Source: Stagonosporopsis chrysanthemi
Taxonomy: Eukaryota > Ascomycota > Dothideomycetes > Pleosporales > Didymellaceae
Direction: 5' to 3'
Assembly (NCBI GenBank): GCA_022560025.1
Contig: JAFISE010000036.1
Span: 62,001-126,000 of the forward strand
DNA length: 64,000 bases
Made by a program: the position numbers and the translations under genes. Below the pieces are notes generated by a model. It did not search any database. It was not told the DNA's origin and worked only from the letters and a program-made list of their open reading frames with translations. Every line of letters starts with the position of its first letter. Positions within the stretch are counted from its first letter, which is position 1. Below, in pieces: positions 1-11,160 of this stretch.

Positions 1-806
1 AAGCAAGCCCCTCCAAAGTCAGCCTCGCAACACAGTGCTGTCAGCCACCACTCCAGATGGTCAGTCCTGGACATCTTCAGTCAAGCACAGGCATGCCCAA
101 AGGATCTCAATCTGGATGTACAGCTCATGCTCCTTTTTGCATACTCATGTTGCCGTGGCTTGAGCACATCTCGAGATATAGGACGTACGAATTCCAGGCG
201 CGATTGACGCTGGCGGATCTGCTTTAATTCCCCTCAAAGCGTCTTGCTTACTTGCGGCTCAACAGGCCACTGATCAAGTCTCTACACGAGCAATTATACA
301 GAACAACTCTACAACGTGCGCGCACGTCGGCCATGTACAAACTGATCACGTTCGCAAGATTGGTCGGCTTTCTCTGCGATTCACCTCCATATCAGACCGT
401 GAGTCCCCGAAGATCTCAGCTAGCATACGTTGTAGCTTTCATAGCTTTCGTTCGCGCTTCGGATATGTCAGCGATAGTGGCGTTGACAGGGACGGCAGGT
501 GTCAGAAATAAGATCGAAGCCGCACACCCCTATTTTAAGAGTTTACATTGCCCCACCACCCTTCGCTAATGTGACATTTCATCTTCAACTTGCGTCCGAA
601 CTTGATGAACCATGGCATACAATCAATGATGCTCAAGTCTCAACCTTATGGCCCGAATTGATGTTCGCGGCCTTCGGTATGCCCTGGACCTACCTGCCCC
701 AGCCTGATTTGGGCAGACCTCGGAACATAGCTCGCAAGGTTCATATACCATTGATCGAAGAACCGGGCTCGGATCGTAGTAGATGCTCCACTGAAGACGA
801 CTCAAA
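1..806. other. Intergenic, upstream of HET-domain gene
   Basis: No convincing gene is visible on either strand. The short overlapping open frames here show no recognisable domain or consistent splice structure. The stretch probably holds the promoter and 5' leader of the HET-domain gene that starts at 807. Confidence 0.5.
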
Positions 807-2759
807 ATGAAGATCAAGCTGCCATTTACGACCGTAGCCTACCGGCATGAGCCACTGCGCTACTGGGAACAAGAAATACGCCTCCTCAAAGTAATACAAG
901 GTAATGAAGGCCCTGTGCGCTGCACTATGGTAACATTCAGTCTGAAGGCACTACCAGAGTATGCGGCGTTGTCGTACACCTGGGGTCCTGAACACCCAAC
1001 CTACACCGTCCTCGTCAACGGCAAGCCGTTATCCGTCCGGCAGAACCTCTTCGACTTTTTGCAAGAAATTCGTCACAGGAAAGAAGAGTTTTTCTTCATT
1101 GATCAGATCTGCATTGATCAATCCAACCACTCAGAACGAAACAACCAGGTTCAGCTGATGTCCAAAATCTACAGCAAGTGCCAATATGTCCTATTGTGGC
1201 TCAACGACAAGGAAGGACAATGTGCAGAAGCAGCGAGAGAATTCATTCGGCTTTCCAACATCAATGCACTTGCAAGATTGCTGAGCAACGATTATTTCGG
1301 CCGCCTGTGGATCGTGCAAGAGTTGCTCCTCGCAAGCTCCATCCGCGTCTTCACAGCTGGACACCTATGGCTCGATTGGGAAACAATATGGTCTATTACA
1401 AAGAATATCAACCTTGGCAATGTTCAATTGACAGCCAAAGAATCGGCAGCGTGGAAACGCGTTCTGCCGAACACTCAGAAGCTCGTCCGCATGACGGGAA
1501 ACGGCGGCCAAAGGAAGGAATCGAAAGAGCTGCTGGACATCTTGAGCTTCAGCGCCAACATCTGCCAGGAACCCCGAGATAAAGTGTACGGGCTGATGAG
1601 CCTCTTTGAAGTCGAGTATCAACTCGACGTCAATTACCAAAAGCCAATATATGATGTCTACATAGATGTAGTGATGGCTCTGCACAGCATCATCAAATTT
1701 GAGCTCAACCAGGGTTATTTGCAGTGGCTCAAAGCGACAGAGCAATTGGGCGCCAATATGGGCATACACAGTCTCGACGTGGCGGCGCTATTTGCTTTCC
1801 TGGGACTCGTCTTGCCACCGCAAGCATACATGGCCAAGCGTGTTGGCACATATGGTCCTTCCTTAGTGTCAGCCATCAGCGTGGAAGTCAAGATGAAAAA
1901 GACCGGACTCCGGCAAAATCCCAGTCAAGACAGTCTAGCCCAGAGCAAGAATAGCCTTGCAAGAGCCGACGAAGGAGTTCGAACTATGATTGAGAACGCA
2001 ACAGTGGCAATGGGAGCGCAGTCTCCCTTCCCGAAAACCCGTGGGCTTGGCGAAGGCCATTATCTGGGACTCCCACCCGAGCTACGTTGGGACGAGGGAT
2101 CCGACGACGAAACGAACAACTATGCAAACGATGACGATGACGAGACCGATTCTGAAGAGGAATCAACAGACGCCGTCGTCCACTCCGCATACAACATCGT
2201 GCGCGAAGTGCAGCAGTACCAGAAGAACTACCGCAAGTCATCCGCCAGTCTCAGAGCCCTAGTCCGAGAGCAACGCTGGAACCTCTTCGTGCAGTCCGTG
2301 ACCGACACCGCGGCTCTTCGACACAAGAACCTGCGTCTCAATTGGTTCTTCCGTCACGAAGGCGTCACGTATCCGTACAAGACGCCGCCGCGCTGGGACG
2401 ACGTGTTCCGCATGCCACCCCTAACGATGGCGCGCATCATGCGGCAGTGCTTGAAGGAGCGCAAGTACGATGTCAAAGCGCGGATGCTGCAGTATCGGTT
2501 ATATATGGGGATTCCGTACGTTACAGTTGATCGGGACATGCCGAGTGTGGTGTATCGCTGGGTGACGGTTGCGCTCGCAGCTGTGATGGTGGTTGTGGTG
2601 CTGTCTTTTGCTGCAGAACTCAACTTGTACACCTTCCTCGTTGTGCTAGGACTTTGGGGCTGTTTTCGTGTTGTGCAGTCTAAGAAAGCAGCCTCCATTG
2701 TTGGGAAAATCGCTCCAACAACAGGCATGTCTGTGACGCATAGTGGCAATACGAATTGA
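807..2759 (+). CDS. HET-domain (heterokaryon incompatibility) protein
   Basis: This is a single-exon gene of 650 aa. The HET domain occupies roughly residues 45-200 and carries the family signatures YAALSYTWG (about 52-60), then FIDQICIDQ, IYSKCQYVLLWL and RLWIVQELLLAS; the trailing block EPRDKVYGLMSLF is also typical. HET domains trigger a cell-death-like reaction when genetically different hyphae fuse, or act in other allorecognition or NLR-like responses. Past the domain come a variable middle, an acidic Asp/Glu run (about 430-450), and near the C-terminus a hydrophobic stretch (about 590-635, VTVALAAVMVVVVLSF and a second segment) that looks like one or two membrane spans. No NACHT, ankyrin or WD repeats are seen. 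The ATG at 807 gives a complete N-terminus directly before the HET motifs. The gene converges on the sirtuin gene, 282 bp apart. The family call is secure; the specific role is unknown. Confidence 0.9.
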   Translation: MKIKLPFTTVAYRHEPLRYWEQEIRLLKVIQGNEGPVRCTMVTFSLKALPEYAALSYTWGPEHPTYTVLVNGKPLSVRQNLFDFLQEIRHRKEEFFFIDQICIDQSNHSERNNQVQLMSKIYSKCQYVLLWLNDKEGQCAEAAREFIRLSNINALARLLSNDYFGRLWIVQELLLASSIRVFTAGHLWLDWETIWSITKNINLGNVQLTAKESAAWKRVLPNTQKLVRMTGNGGQRKESKELLDILSFSANICQEPRDKVYGLMSLFEVEYQLDVNYQKPIYDVYIDVVMALHSIIKFELNQGYLQWLKATEQLGANMGIHSLDVAALFAFLGLVLPPQAYMAKRVGTYGPSLVSAISVEVKMKKTGLRQNPSQDSLAQSKNSLARADEGVRTMIENATVAMGAQSPFPKTRGLGEGHYLGLPPELRWDEGSDDETNNYANDDDDETDSEEESTDAVVHSAYNIVREVQQYQKNYRKSSASLRALVREQRWNLFVQSVTDTAALRHKNLRLNWFFRHEGVTYPYKTPPRWDDVFRMPPLTMARIMRQCLKERKYDVKARMLQYRLYMGIPYVTVDRDMPSVVYRWVTVALAAVMVVVVLSFAAELNLYTFLVVLGLWGCFRVVQSKKAASIVGKIAPTTGMSVTHSGNTN

Positions 2760-3041
2760 CAACGCTTGGAAGGGTTCGAAACAAGGCATTGGCAGGATGC
2801 CACGTTGTTTGTGTCCACGATGACCGCTGGCTTTACGGTGGCCGAAAGAGTCGTGCCACCTGAATTCTCTTAGGAAGGACTTACAGAAAGCTCCTACTCC
2901 TCGACGCGATCCAAACGCCCAGCACACTAGCTACCACGACGATGTACGAACGCACTCTATAGGCTCCTTGGAAATCGTGCTGAATCACTGTCCAGAAAGC
3001 CAGGAAAATCAGGTTGGCTACGAAGAGCACCATGAAAATGT

Positions 3042-4251
3042 TTATACCCTTGACTTCATCTTCTCCAATATCTTTACAACCTGTGGCAGAACCTTCTCCA
3101 CATTCTCCGAAACCCTCACTGCCTCTCGTCCGGTATTGCTCTCATTAACGTCACTGAAGAAAGCACCCTCGCCTCTCGCGCCGCCCATATTGAGTATCCC
3201 AATTGGCAGCTTCTGCTCTTTTGCCTTCTTGACCAGTCTCCAAGCCGAGTACGTCGCAAGACTACTACCAATGACTAGTAACCTCCCAGCCTCGTCTACG
3301 GCTTGCTCAGCAGCAACTTTCGTCAGTGCAGGGATGCTTTCGCCGAACATTATGACCGCTGGCTTCAACACACCGCCTTCGCTTCCATGCTTCCATGCGC
3401 CATCTGGGTCTACCTCGACCTTGACGGCGCTGCCATCTGCCTTTCGCGGTGGCGATTGTAAGCACGTAGGGCATGGAGGGTATCTGAACGTCGTGTACGG
3501 TGCGTCTGGCACATCCGCGTCTCCATCTGGATTCGTTTTGAGCCCCTTCCTCCTCCTTTCGTCTGGGTTCTCCGAGTCGAGTGCACCCGAGGCGAGCATC
3601 TCCTCGAGGAATGTCGCCCATGCTGGATTCAACTTCGCAAGCTGATCTTGAAACAGTCGGCGGTCGTATTCGTTTCGACACGTTATGCAAACAAGATTAC
3701 GAAGATAGCCGTGGAGCTCGGTCGTGGGGAGGTGAGGATGTGCCTGGGGATGGAAGGAGTCCACATCTTCAAGACTGTCAGCTCATATCACTATTTCCAG
3801 AAACTATGGAACACCTACTTTGTGTAATGACTCTTCCGACGACACCTAATCGTCCCAAGTCTCCACATGCTTCGTGCGCCTTGTTCGGTCTGGCCTTGTT
3901 CAGGTTCGTCCATCCCAAGAAACTTCTCGCCCAATATCTCTTCCTTGCCTCATGGTTCTCGCAAAACTCGTTGTAATATATGGGTTTGTACGTCTTGTTC
4001 TGCGTATACGTCCCGTTGGGGCCTCTGTAATCCGCAAGTCCGGATGCAACACTGATCCCAGCACCCGTCAACAGCAGTGTCTTTCCATACTTCACCGGGG
4101 AGGTACCACGTAAATACGGTCTAGAGCTGGACAACGATGGCGACAGAAAGTCAATGAGCGCTGCAATAGCTCCAGATGTGGTGTTTGCGCTGGTAGGAAT
4201 TATCTTAGGCAGCGGTAGAGGATCGGTGTATGGGACGCGGAGAATGGCCAT
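3042..4251 (-). CDS. Class II sirtuin (SIRT4-like NAD-dependent deacylase)
   Basis: Two exons, 4251-3819 and 3766-3042, encode 385 aa. The 52-bp intron (3767-3818) has a GTAGGT donor, a CTGAC branch and an AAG acceptor, and its removal restores the motif TQNVD exactly across the junction. Sirtuins remove acyl groups from lysine using NAD. The NAD-binding GAGIS, the TQNVD motif, the catalytic His in TELHG, the GSSL motif and two CxxC zinc pairs (CITC and CPTC) are all present, so the enzyme looks intact. The arrangement resembles bacterial-like class II sirtuins (SIRT4 group), many of which are mitochondrial. The N-terminus is not an obvious mitochondrial presequence, so its location is open. 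There is an insertion of about 70 residues between the zinc pairs that contains a charged segment. ATG 4251 was chosen as the first in-frame start ahead of the Rossmann core. Confidence 0.9.
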
Positions 4252-6033
4252 TGCTCACGCGTGCAAGATTGGCGGCTCTTGTCTTCCATTGTGAGAGGTG
4301 TGGATGGCAATGCGCCGCTGAGATGGAGCGCGTTTTCAGTGGTGATGTCAGCGAAGGGTCTGGAGTCCGTGCGAAATCTGAGACGCGTGGGGATCGAGAG
4401 CCGCAACGGGCACTAAATCAACTCATAGATCTCAACGACGCGATCTACATTCTTCTGCAACAGGATGAAGGTTGCAGCCACCTGTCTGCATTAAATTTGA
4501 TTCTTCTCGAGCTGATGGTACGAACGCCTTCGGTGTGTGCAGGAAGTTGTTCCTGCCCACGACTTCAACTCACCGTTGATCGCCTCAGAGACGCGGTCGA
4601 CTGCCGTCGTGGACTCCATGATTGAGTATTGATGACACACAGATGAATAGGAGATTCACATGTCTCCAGATCCAACAGTATAGTTTTGTTCATCTGGTAA
4701 GCTCAGGCTAGCGACATGTCTAGAACGGACGTGGGAGTCTTTCTACCAAGACAAAGTGGCCAAGCATGATAGCACTTCTCAAGATATCGACAGACGTGTA
4801 TGTGTGGGCGGCTCTCAACAACATGGCGCAAAAATGTCATACTGCCAGTTTCGAAAGCTGTGCGAACAACCCTTGAGCTCCCTAAGAGAGAGATCTTTCA
4901 ACGAAGCTCCAAATTGCGAGAACGGACGGGATTTGACAGTTAGGGAAAGATTGGGGACAAGGAAAAAACATGCGGATATCTCATGTAACATGTTCCTAAT
5001 CGAATCACGGCTCGATGTAGCAGGAAACCAAGCCAACAAAACTCACTTCCATGCGTCCCAAACAGTAACCTTCGAGTTCATAAAGCAAGATTTCGAGTCA
5101 AAGCCGAGCACTTAGTGGACCATAAGTGCACAAGTGCCTGGTAAATAATAGCTTTTATGGGATCAGCAAAAGAGAGACAGCTCGTTCAATCGATACACTG
5201 GACACGTGCTGCTCTTCATGAAGCTATGATCAAACAACGAGACTGACCCGTCTTATGTCCACTCGGGACCGAATAACATTTCCGGAATACTCCTTTTAGA
5301 ACTTCAAAGTGAAGTCGTTAGGCTGAGGTTTTGGACAGGAGCTTGCGCTGCATGTTGCGCGACGATTGGATAGCCACTGACGTCCAGCCACAGACCGACG
5401 CATTCACCGGTTGCAGTATGATCGTATGCACAGCAAGTGCATTCGCTAGACTGTGGCACACTTGAAGGTAACAAGGCACGTACCATGCAGGTTACTGATA
5501 GACAAGTACCTCTTTAGGTGGCTAAAGTGTGCTCTTGAAGGATGTCGCCCACACTGTTATGTCTGTTTGCACAGACTTGCGCGTCCAACCAGAAGCTGTC
5601 CCCTGTCAATCGGTTCCTCAGCCCTGGGGAATGGGGATCACAATGCAGGTTATCGACAGCTTTGGGCTGATGTGCAGGATATGGACGTGTCAACACTATG
5701 TATGGCGGCGCGCGCTGTGAACATAATGCAAGGCTAGCAATTGCAGTCATCGCTCACGGATGCTGGATGATCCTAGTGACCTCATTGGGCTGATTCTGTG
5801 GTTTGACGTTTGGGTGCGGCATGACCATAAGCAGTGCGGGTGTGAGCGTGGCTGTTGCGACATGATTGGGTCTCTGCCTGGGGGGTTCGCCCTTTCTACC
5901 AATGGCATCGCGTTGTTGGCCGTTTCTACCAATGGCAATGCACCACAAGTTGGATCTAGTAATATGCATCACAACTTAGTCCTCAGCATCAGCACATCGC
6001 GCAAATCGAGGCCAAATCAGGCTGGAAAAGATG
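4252..6033. other. Intergenic, about 1.8 kb, no gene supported
   Basis: Only short frames without domains are seen. On the minus strand near 4400-4625 and 5300-5490 there are fragments that look slightly protein-like, but no consistent spliced model could be built. The right end carries a CCAAT-containing direct repeat and a TATA box belonging to the next gene. Confidence 0.5.
5893..5937 (+). repeat. Direct repeat carrying CCAAT boxes
   Basis: The 15-mer TTTCTACCAATGGCA occurs at 5893-5907 and again at 5923-5937, spaced exactly 30 bp. Each copy holds a CCAAT pentamer. It lies about 100-140 bp upstream of a TATA box (6034) and about 230-270 bp upstream of the ATG at 6165, a position suited to CCAAT-binding (Hap complex) input. 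Regulatory function is inferred. Confidence 0.45.
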
Positions 6034-6040
6034 TATAAAA
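6034..6040 (+). promoter_or_regulatory. TATA box of the Ser/Thr-rich gene
   Basis: TATAAAA lies 125 bp upstream of the ATG at 6165. Between them is a leader rich in C and A, with a tandem 10-mer ACCAGCAGAG near 6074-6093. Position and sequence fit a core promoter. Confidence 0.6.
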
Positions 6041-6164
6041 GAAGACAGTTCTTCCTCTCGCTTGCTATTCCATACCAGCAGAGACCAGCAGAGATCAGCT
6101 ACAATCCATCTCACTTCGAAATCACATCTCTTGTTTTGTGATTACTTTATCCATTGATGTCAAG

Positions 6165-6615
6165 ATGGGCAAAATCCAATCCACCAAATATCGGACCACC
6201 TCTTCCATTTCCACTCCCACCCAGAATCCGGATCTCGCTACGTCTGGCTCCAGCGTGACTTCCAATTCCCCATCCACCTCTACCCCTAACAGCATTGTCT
6301 CAACGGCTACCATCACTACCATCACCACCGCCATGACTAGCACGATTACCACTGTCATTACCATCCCTCTCACCTTGAGTTCCGCACCCGCCCTCGCAGC
6401 CACGCACGCCTCTAGCATTGAAAGACCTTACAACACCCTGCTTTCCTACAGCGGTACGTCACACATCTCCTCTCTTCTCTTATCCGTCTCTCCTTCAACG
6501 ACTTTCCCGACTAACACGTCAAGATTCCTTTGACCTGCCCTATACCTCCGGCTTGAAAAGGCCTCGCTCGAGTTCGATGGAAGTACACATTGGTTCCGAT
6601 ACGGATGTTGAATGA
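6165..6615 (+). CDS. Small Ser/Thr-rich protein of unknown function
   Basis: Two exons, 6165-6453 and 6524-6615, give 126 aa. The 70-bp intron has a GTACGT donor, a GACTAAC branch and an AAG acceptor, and the phases match; together with the TATA box this makes a real gene likely. The protein is about half Ser and Thr. Residues about 45-80 alternate Thr with Ile/Val and are hydrophobic enough for a membrane or signal-anchor segment. The short second exon ends in a basic-then-acidic tail (LKRPRSSS... then DTDVE) that could be a localisation or phosphorylation site. I recognise no family. The start is the first ATG in the frame; an ATG at 6157 lies in another frame and closes quickly. A long antisense frame here is a by-product of the Thr codons. 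The possibility of a non-coding transcript remains. Confidence 0.55.
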
Positions 6616-7007
6616 AAAAGGAACATGGGGAATGTCTTCGTAAAGCACAGAAATTTATTCTGTCATCCAGGTATGTGATAAAGGCTTCGCTTCGTCGCGG
6701 CTGCCGACCCCGAGGCTGCGCAGCTCAAGTCAGCACTGGTGTAAGAGAAACAGACAACTTGAGATATTACATATAATTTGATACATCGTACTATTGTGCC
6801 CGTCGCTGAATCCCAAAGTGAAGCCTGTTTCGGCAACGCCTGTTTTCAATTTGCAAGAACGCCTTGCTCCTTGCCCGTGATTGGAGCATCCCAGTGCGAT
6901 GTCGTTACAGCCGTGACGGTCCCGTTGCTGCTTCCCTAGAAGCATATTGTGCGGGTTTGATCGAGTCGGAGATGACGTTTCTACTATCATCTGCTCTCCC
7001 TGCCGTC
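6616..7007. other. Intergenic, convergent 3' regions
   Basis: This stretch holds the 3' sides of the Ser/Thr-rich gene and the lipid phosphatase gene. Nothing else is seen. Confidence 0.5.
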
Positions 7008-8870
7008 TCATATCTGTTGAGGCGTTGTACCCACAGCATGTGGTGGAGGAGGCGGCCCTACGTCTCTCCTGTCGCTCAGATCGCCGGTTGGCGACATCGT
7101 GTTTGCTTGAGGTGGCACAAAAGTGTTTACAGGCGGTGGTGGTGTGGGGTTCGGCGAGATTCCTTGTGGTGGGTGGTAGCCGGTATCTGTCAAGCGTCCC
7201 GAGACCGGGTTGTAAGCTCCACCGGTCGGCTGGAGTTCGTAAGGCTCATCGTCCTCCGAGGATGAGTAATCATACGACTCCATTCGACGTTGACGTGCGG
7301 CACTCGTGGCGAAAGGATTTGCGGTCGGCATTTCGTTTTGGTATCTGTTGACTTTCGTAGATAACGAAGAGTCCAAGGTATTAGACCGGTAAGTCGAGCC
7401 TAGAGTATCGGATCGGTAGTTGCTCGATGCTAATGTGTCGCTGCGGTCGACTGCGTATGGTGCATGGTCTTGCCTTCTGCGTTGCGAATTTGAGATCTGC
7501 TGTCGAAATACGTTTCCTCCATGCTCAGTGTCAGTGGTCACTGCAATGCCGGTAGCTTCTCCGCGCTCTTCGTCGATCGGGCCCAATGGCTTGCCCATTT
7601 GTCGAAGCGGCTGCACGTCGTCGTCTACCGTAATTTGAGGAGCTGGCGCGGGGGCAGGGCCACGGCCCCATGCGCGGATCGGATAAGCACGTCCCTTTCT
7701 CCAAGTCTCTGAGACTGGAGGAAAGTATTGCCGGTAGGCGGCCCATGCAACAAGTATGCCGAGAGTAGCACCAGAAAGAACATCGAAAGGATGGTGGCGA
7801 GCGTCCATGATGCGCGTGCCAGTGATGAGCGCAGCGCCGAGCGTTGGAACCATGACGATGAACGACCTCCAGACCTCACCCTTAGCATCCAGAACGTGCA
7901 GCTTCGCGGCGAGGTAGAGGGAAAGGTAGAATAGTCCAGCGAAAGACACTACCACAAATTAGCACAAGGGCGAAATATGACAAAGCCGAACATACCACTG
8001 CTATGCCCCGAAGGAAAGCTTTTGAAGCCGTCCTGCAAAATATAGTCGTCGGTCTGGGTGCAGATGTCGATGGTGGCGAGCGTCAAACTCGCGGGATCGA
8101 TGACTGTGCCGGGCTTGATTTGGCAACTGTGCGCTGTCAGCTAATCATTCCAACTCGCTCTCTGATCCAGCATACCGATCAATAAGGTCGGGCCGCGGCT
8201 TTCCAATGGCGTTTTTCAGCGCTCCCGTGATCGTGAAGGCTGCGCCAACGCTCAATCCAAGGCCAAGAATACCACAATTCAGCTCCCACAAGCGGTCCTT
8301 GAACCGGTACCTGCCGCTCAGACGCTTAACTCCTGCCCGGCCAGAAGGCATGGGAGTCTGGTGCGAAAATAGTCCATCGATAACGAGGGTGTAGAAAGCA
8401 ATGATGACCAGTGGGCCGCCAACGACGAGGATGCATAGCAGCGTGACGGGTACGCGTTCCTTGTGGGCGAAGGGGTAGTGGAGGGTGTAGTTCTGCAGCG
8501 CGAAGGGCTGGTGGAAGGGCGGGACTTTGTCGATGATGGCGAAGACGCCAATGAGGACTCTGTAGTGGCTAAGATTAGCTGGGTGCTTGGAGGAGGTGGT
8601 CGTATGCTGGAAAATGTGATCGCGTGCTGGATATGGTGGATGTGTGCGGAGAAGATGGGTGCGTGCTTGAGGAAGGTGGTCGTGTGCGGAGCAATGCGCG
8701 CCGGGGCTCTTACATTATGATGAGGTAGTCGATGATATATCTGCATATGTCAGCCCAGGTCGATTGCCTTTCTGGACAATTTCTACGCACGAGAAGATGA
8801 CGCGCTTCGGCAGCCGCTTCTTGGAGAAGGGCAGGCGCTCAGGGAGCTGCTTCGATGTCCACTCGTCCAT
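7008..8870 (-). CDS. PAP2-superfamily lipid phosphatase (DPP1/LPP1-like)
   Basis: Five exons (8870-8791, 8740-8714, 8559-8176, 8126-7996, 7948-7008) encode 520 aa; one exon is only 27 bp. All four introns have GT-AG ends and the total is in frame. The PAP2 triad is complete: KNAIGKPRP (motif 1, Lys and Arg), FPSGHSS (motif 2, catalytic His), and RIMDARHHPFDV (motif 3, nucleophile His). Such enzymes dephosphorylate diacylglycerol pyrophosphate, phosphatidate and related lipids in vacuole, ER or Golgi membranes. Several hydrophobic segments precede, separate and follow the motifs, consistent with six spans. The C-terminal 230 or so residues are a Pro/Ser-rich tail outside the catalytic core, longer than in the yeast enzymes and probably cytosolic. 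ATG 8870 begins a short Lys-rich cytosolic N-terminus ahead of the first membrane segment. Confidence 0.9.
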
Positions 8871-9591
8871 GGCGCACTACTGCATTCACACACGCCCCGA
8901 AAAACGTCCGGCAGGTCCGGCGCACAGCTACGGTGCTTGTGGATGGGTTCGGCAGCGGGCGGAAGGAGGCAGCTGTCAAACAAACGGAGATGTTTTGGGC
9001 AGGCAGGCGACGCGGTTTCAATTGTTCAGACAAGCGCCCTCGCCCGGAGAGACGCAATGCAGCGGAAAGAGAACAAAAGCAGCAGCGGGCAGGGCGTCTG
9101 GCGAGTATAAGGGCCGGCAGGTTGCTCAAGGCGCAGCGTGCTCAGCAAAGTGGGCAGTGAGCATGGCTGTGAGGCGCAGGCAGGAGCTGATGAACACAAG
9201 CGCAGCGAACCCTGTCGTTGCGTTGATCGTCCAAGCCCTGATGTGCTTGGCCCTCCCGGATTCCCGCCCTCGCACCCCGTTAGCGCCGCTGTCTTGCGCG
9301 TCTCCAATTTGACTCGCCGCAAGAACGCCGGCCCAGCTGCGCTGCGCTGCACGAGAGCTAGCTGCTGCTCACTAATCGCCGTCGTTGGGCGCGGTGCTGG
9401 TGGCGCTTCCCGTATCACCGGAGTGCCGTTGGTTAGCGCTGCAGCTGGGCGATCAGGTCTTCCGTTGTCTTACACCACAGGGTCTTGCAAGCACAGTCTT
9501 ATTTTGACCTGCACGATCCCTTCATTGGTCAACCCTCGACTTTGGGGAACCTCGCATCCTCCTCGCCTTGACCAGGAGCCTCAATTCAGCT
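8871..9591. other. Divergent promoter region (lipid phosphatase / alpha-beta hydrolase)
   Basis: About 720 bp lie between two divergently transcribed genes. The open frames here have no domain signature. No specific element was recognised. Confidence 0.5.
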
Positions 9592-10997
9592 ATGACGTCT
9601 GCACTGGGACGTTTCAGACTGCCTGCCCCACAGCTGTACCTGATTGCAGGGGCGTCCCTAGGCGGCCTATTGTTTCTGCGACATGTGTCAAGCTCTTTGC
9701 GGGCTGACAAGTTCAAGACGCTCTTGTCACCACGAGAGACTTACTTGCCTGCACTCTCGCAAGATGAGCTGAAGCAGCTGCCATATCCACCAGATGCTCT
9801 CCCTGGAGCAAGAGATGTAGACTCTCCTTATGGTAGCATTCGAGTATATGAATGGGGTCCTGAGAATGGAGAGAAGATATTGCTCATTCATGGCATATCC
9901 ACGCCAAGCATAGCATTGGCTGATCTAGCGCATAAGCTGGTCAATAAGGGCTGTCGTGTAATGCTGTTTGGTATGTTAGGATTCCCTAGGGTGATATTAT
10001 ATCATCAATATACGCATAAGCTTGTGTCAAAGGCATCTAGAACAACAGACTTGTGTCTGATCTTGAATCAGATTGCAGTGCACTGCTCTGATCCATGTGT
10101 TAGCTACTTGCCCACATACCCCCAATAAGCCTCACATACCTGATCCATATTCTCACAGCAACAACACCAACTAACACACTCCACACAGACCTCTTCTCGC
10201 GCGGCTACTCCTCTGGCCCCTCGCCCCACACCCACCGCCACGACTCCTCCCTCTACACCTCCCAAATCCATATCTGCCTGCTCTCCTCCCCCCTGCACTG
10301 GGCCCAGTTCACTCTAATCGGGTACTCACTCGGCGGCGCGCTCGCCGCAGACTTCACCTCGTACTTCCCGCTTCTCATTCGGGGCCTCATCCTCGTTGCG
10401 CCCGGCGGGCTCATCCGCCGCAGTCACACCACGTGGAAGAGCAGGGTGCTGTACTCGACGGCGGGGATCGTGCCAGAGAGGTGGGTCGAGGCGCTGGTGG
10501 CGCGGCGGTTGTATACAGGGCCCGAGGTGGCGAGGAGTATTGAGCCCGAGGCTGATGCGGTGGAGAATGCGGAAACGAGGAAGGTGAGTGGGAAGGGGAG
10601 GGATCCGGTGTATGCGTCTTCGCATCATGCGCTACTAAGGGGCAGGCCAGCGAGCACGGTGGGGGCGGTGGTAGATTGGCAGATTGAAAAGCACGAGGGG
10701 TTTGTGCCGGCGTTCGTTTCGAGTATCAGATATGCTCCTGTGCACGGGGAGCATCAGCGATGGAGGGTTCTGGGGCGGAATGTCAGTGCAGGCGTGGGAG
10801 GGCTGAAGAAAGTCTATGTTGTGTTGGGGGAGGTCGATCCTATTATCGTTAAGGATGAGGTAATGGAGGATGTGACGGGCTGTCTTGGGAAAGGAAATGT
10901 GGAGTTTGAGGTTGTGGAAGGCGCAGGGCATGAGGTCGCTATTGAGAGAGCGGACGATATCCTGCGTGTAGTCGGTAAAGCTTTGGAGAAGTGGTGA
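9592..10997 (+). CDS. Alpha/beta-hydrolase fold protein, membrane-anchored
   Basis: Two exons, 9592-9970 and 10189-10997, give 395 aa. The intron is 218 bp, the longest I modelled in this window, with GTATGT and CACAG ends. A hydrophobic stretch near residues 10-30 (LYLIAGASLGGLLFL) should anchor the protein in a membrane. The hydrolase core shows ILLIHGI (oxyanion region), the nucleophile elbow GYSLGGA, an acid candidate in LGEVDP and the catalytic His in GAGHE, so a serine hydrolase, esterase or lipase activity is likely. The substrate is unknown. The in-frame TTG upstream at 9568 is not needed; the ATG at 9592 is the first true start. The second exon is strikingly GC3-rich compared with the first. 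Confidence 0.85.
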
Positions 10998-11160
10998 TCT
11001 AAAGGTGTAGAGTGTACTGAAAAACCCAGAAGTCCATGATCCACATGCCCAGTACAACAAGATCCCATATCCCCTCCACGGAGACATTGCCTAAACAGTG
11101 TCTGTCTAACTGACCCCTGCATACCTTTGGAGAATCTGAACGCCATGCTGTACGATGATT

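Noticed and set aside
2968..3645. 225-residue plus-strand frame over the sirtuin
   Set aside because: Antisense shadow; the minus strand encodes an intact sirtuin.
4400..4625. Possible minus-strand mini gene (MESTTAVDRVSEAIN and VAATFILLQKNVDRVVEIYELI)
   Set aside because: The pieces look protein-like and have a GTGAGT donor and CAG acceptor, but the reading phases do not match across any reasonable intron, so no gene model is offered.
5304..5750. Cys-containing minus-strand fragments that could be a small secreted protein
   Set aside because: There is no convincing signal peptide, and no intron joins the pieces in phase.
6122..6418. Hydrophobic minus-strand frame over the Ser/Thr-rich gene
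   Set aside because: Repeating Thr and Ile codons on the sense strand force Val/Met codons on the other strand; the sense strand has the TATA box and a proper intron.
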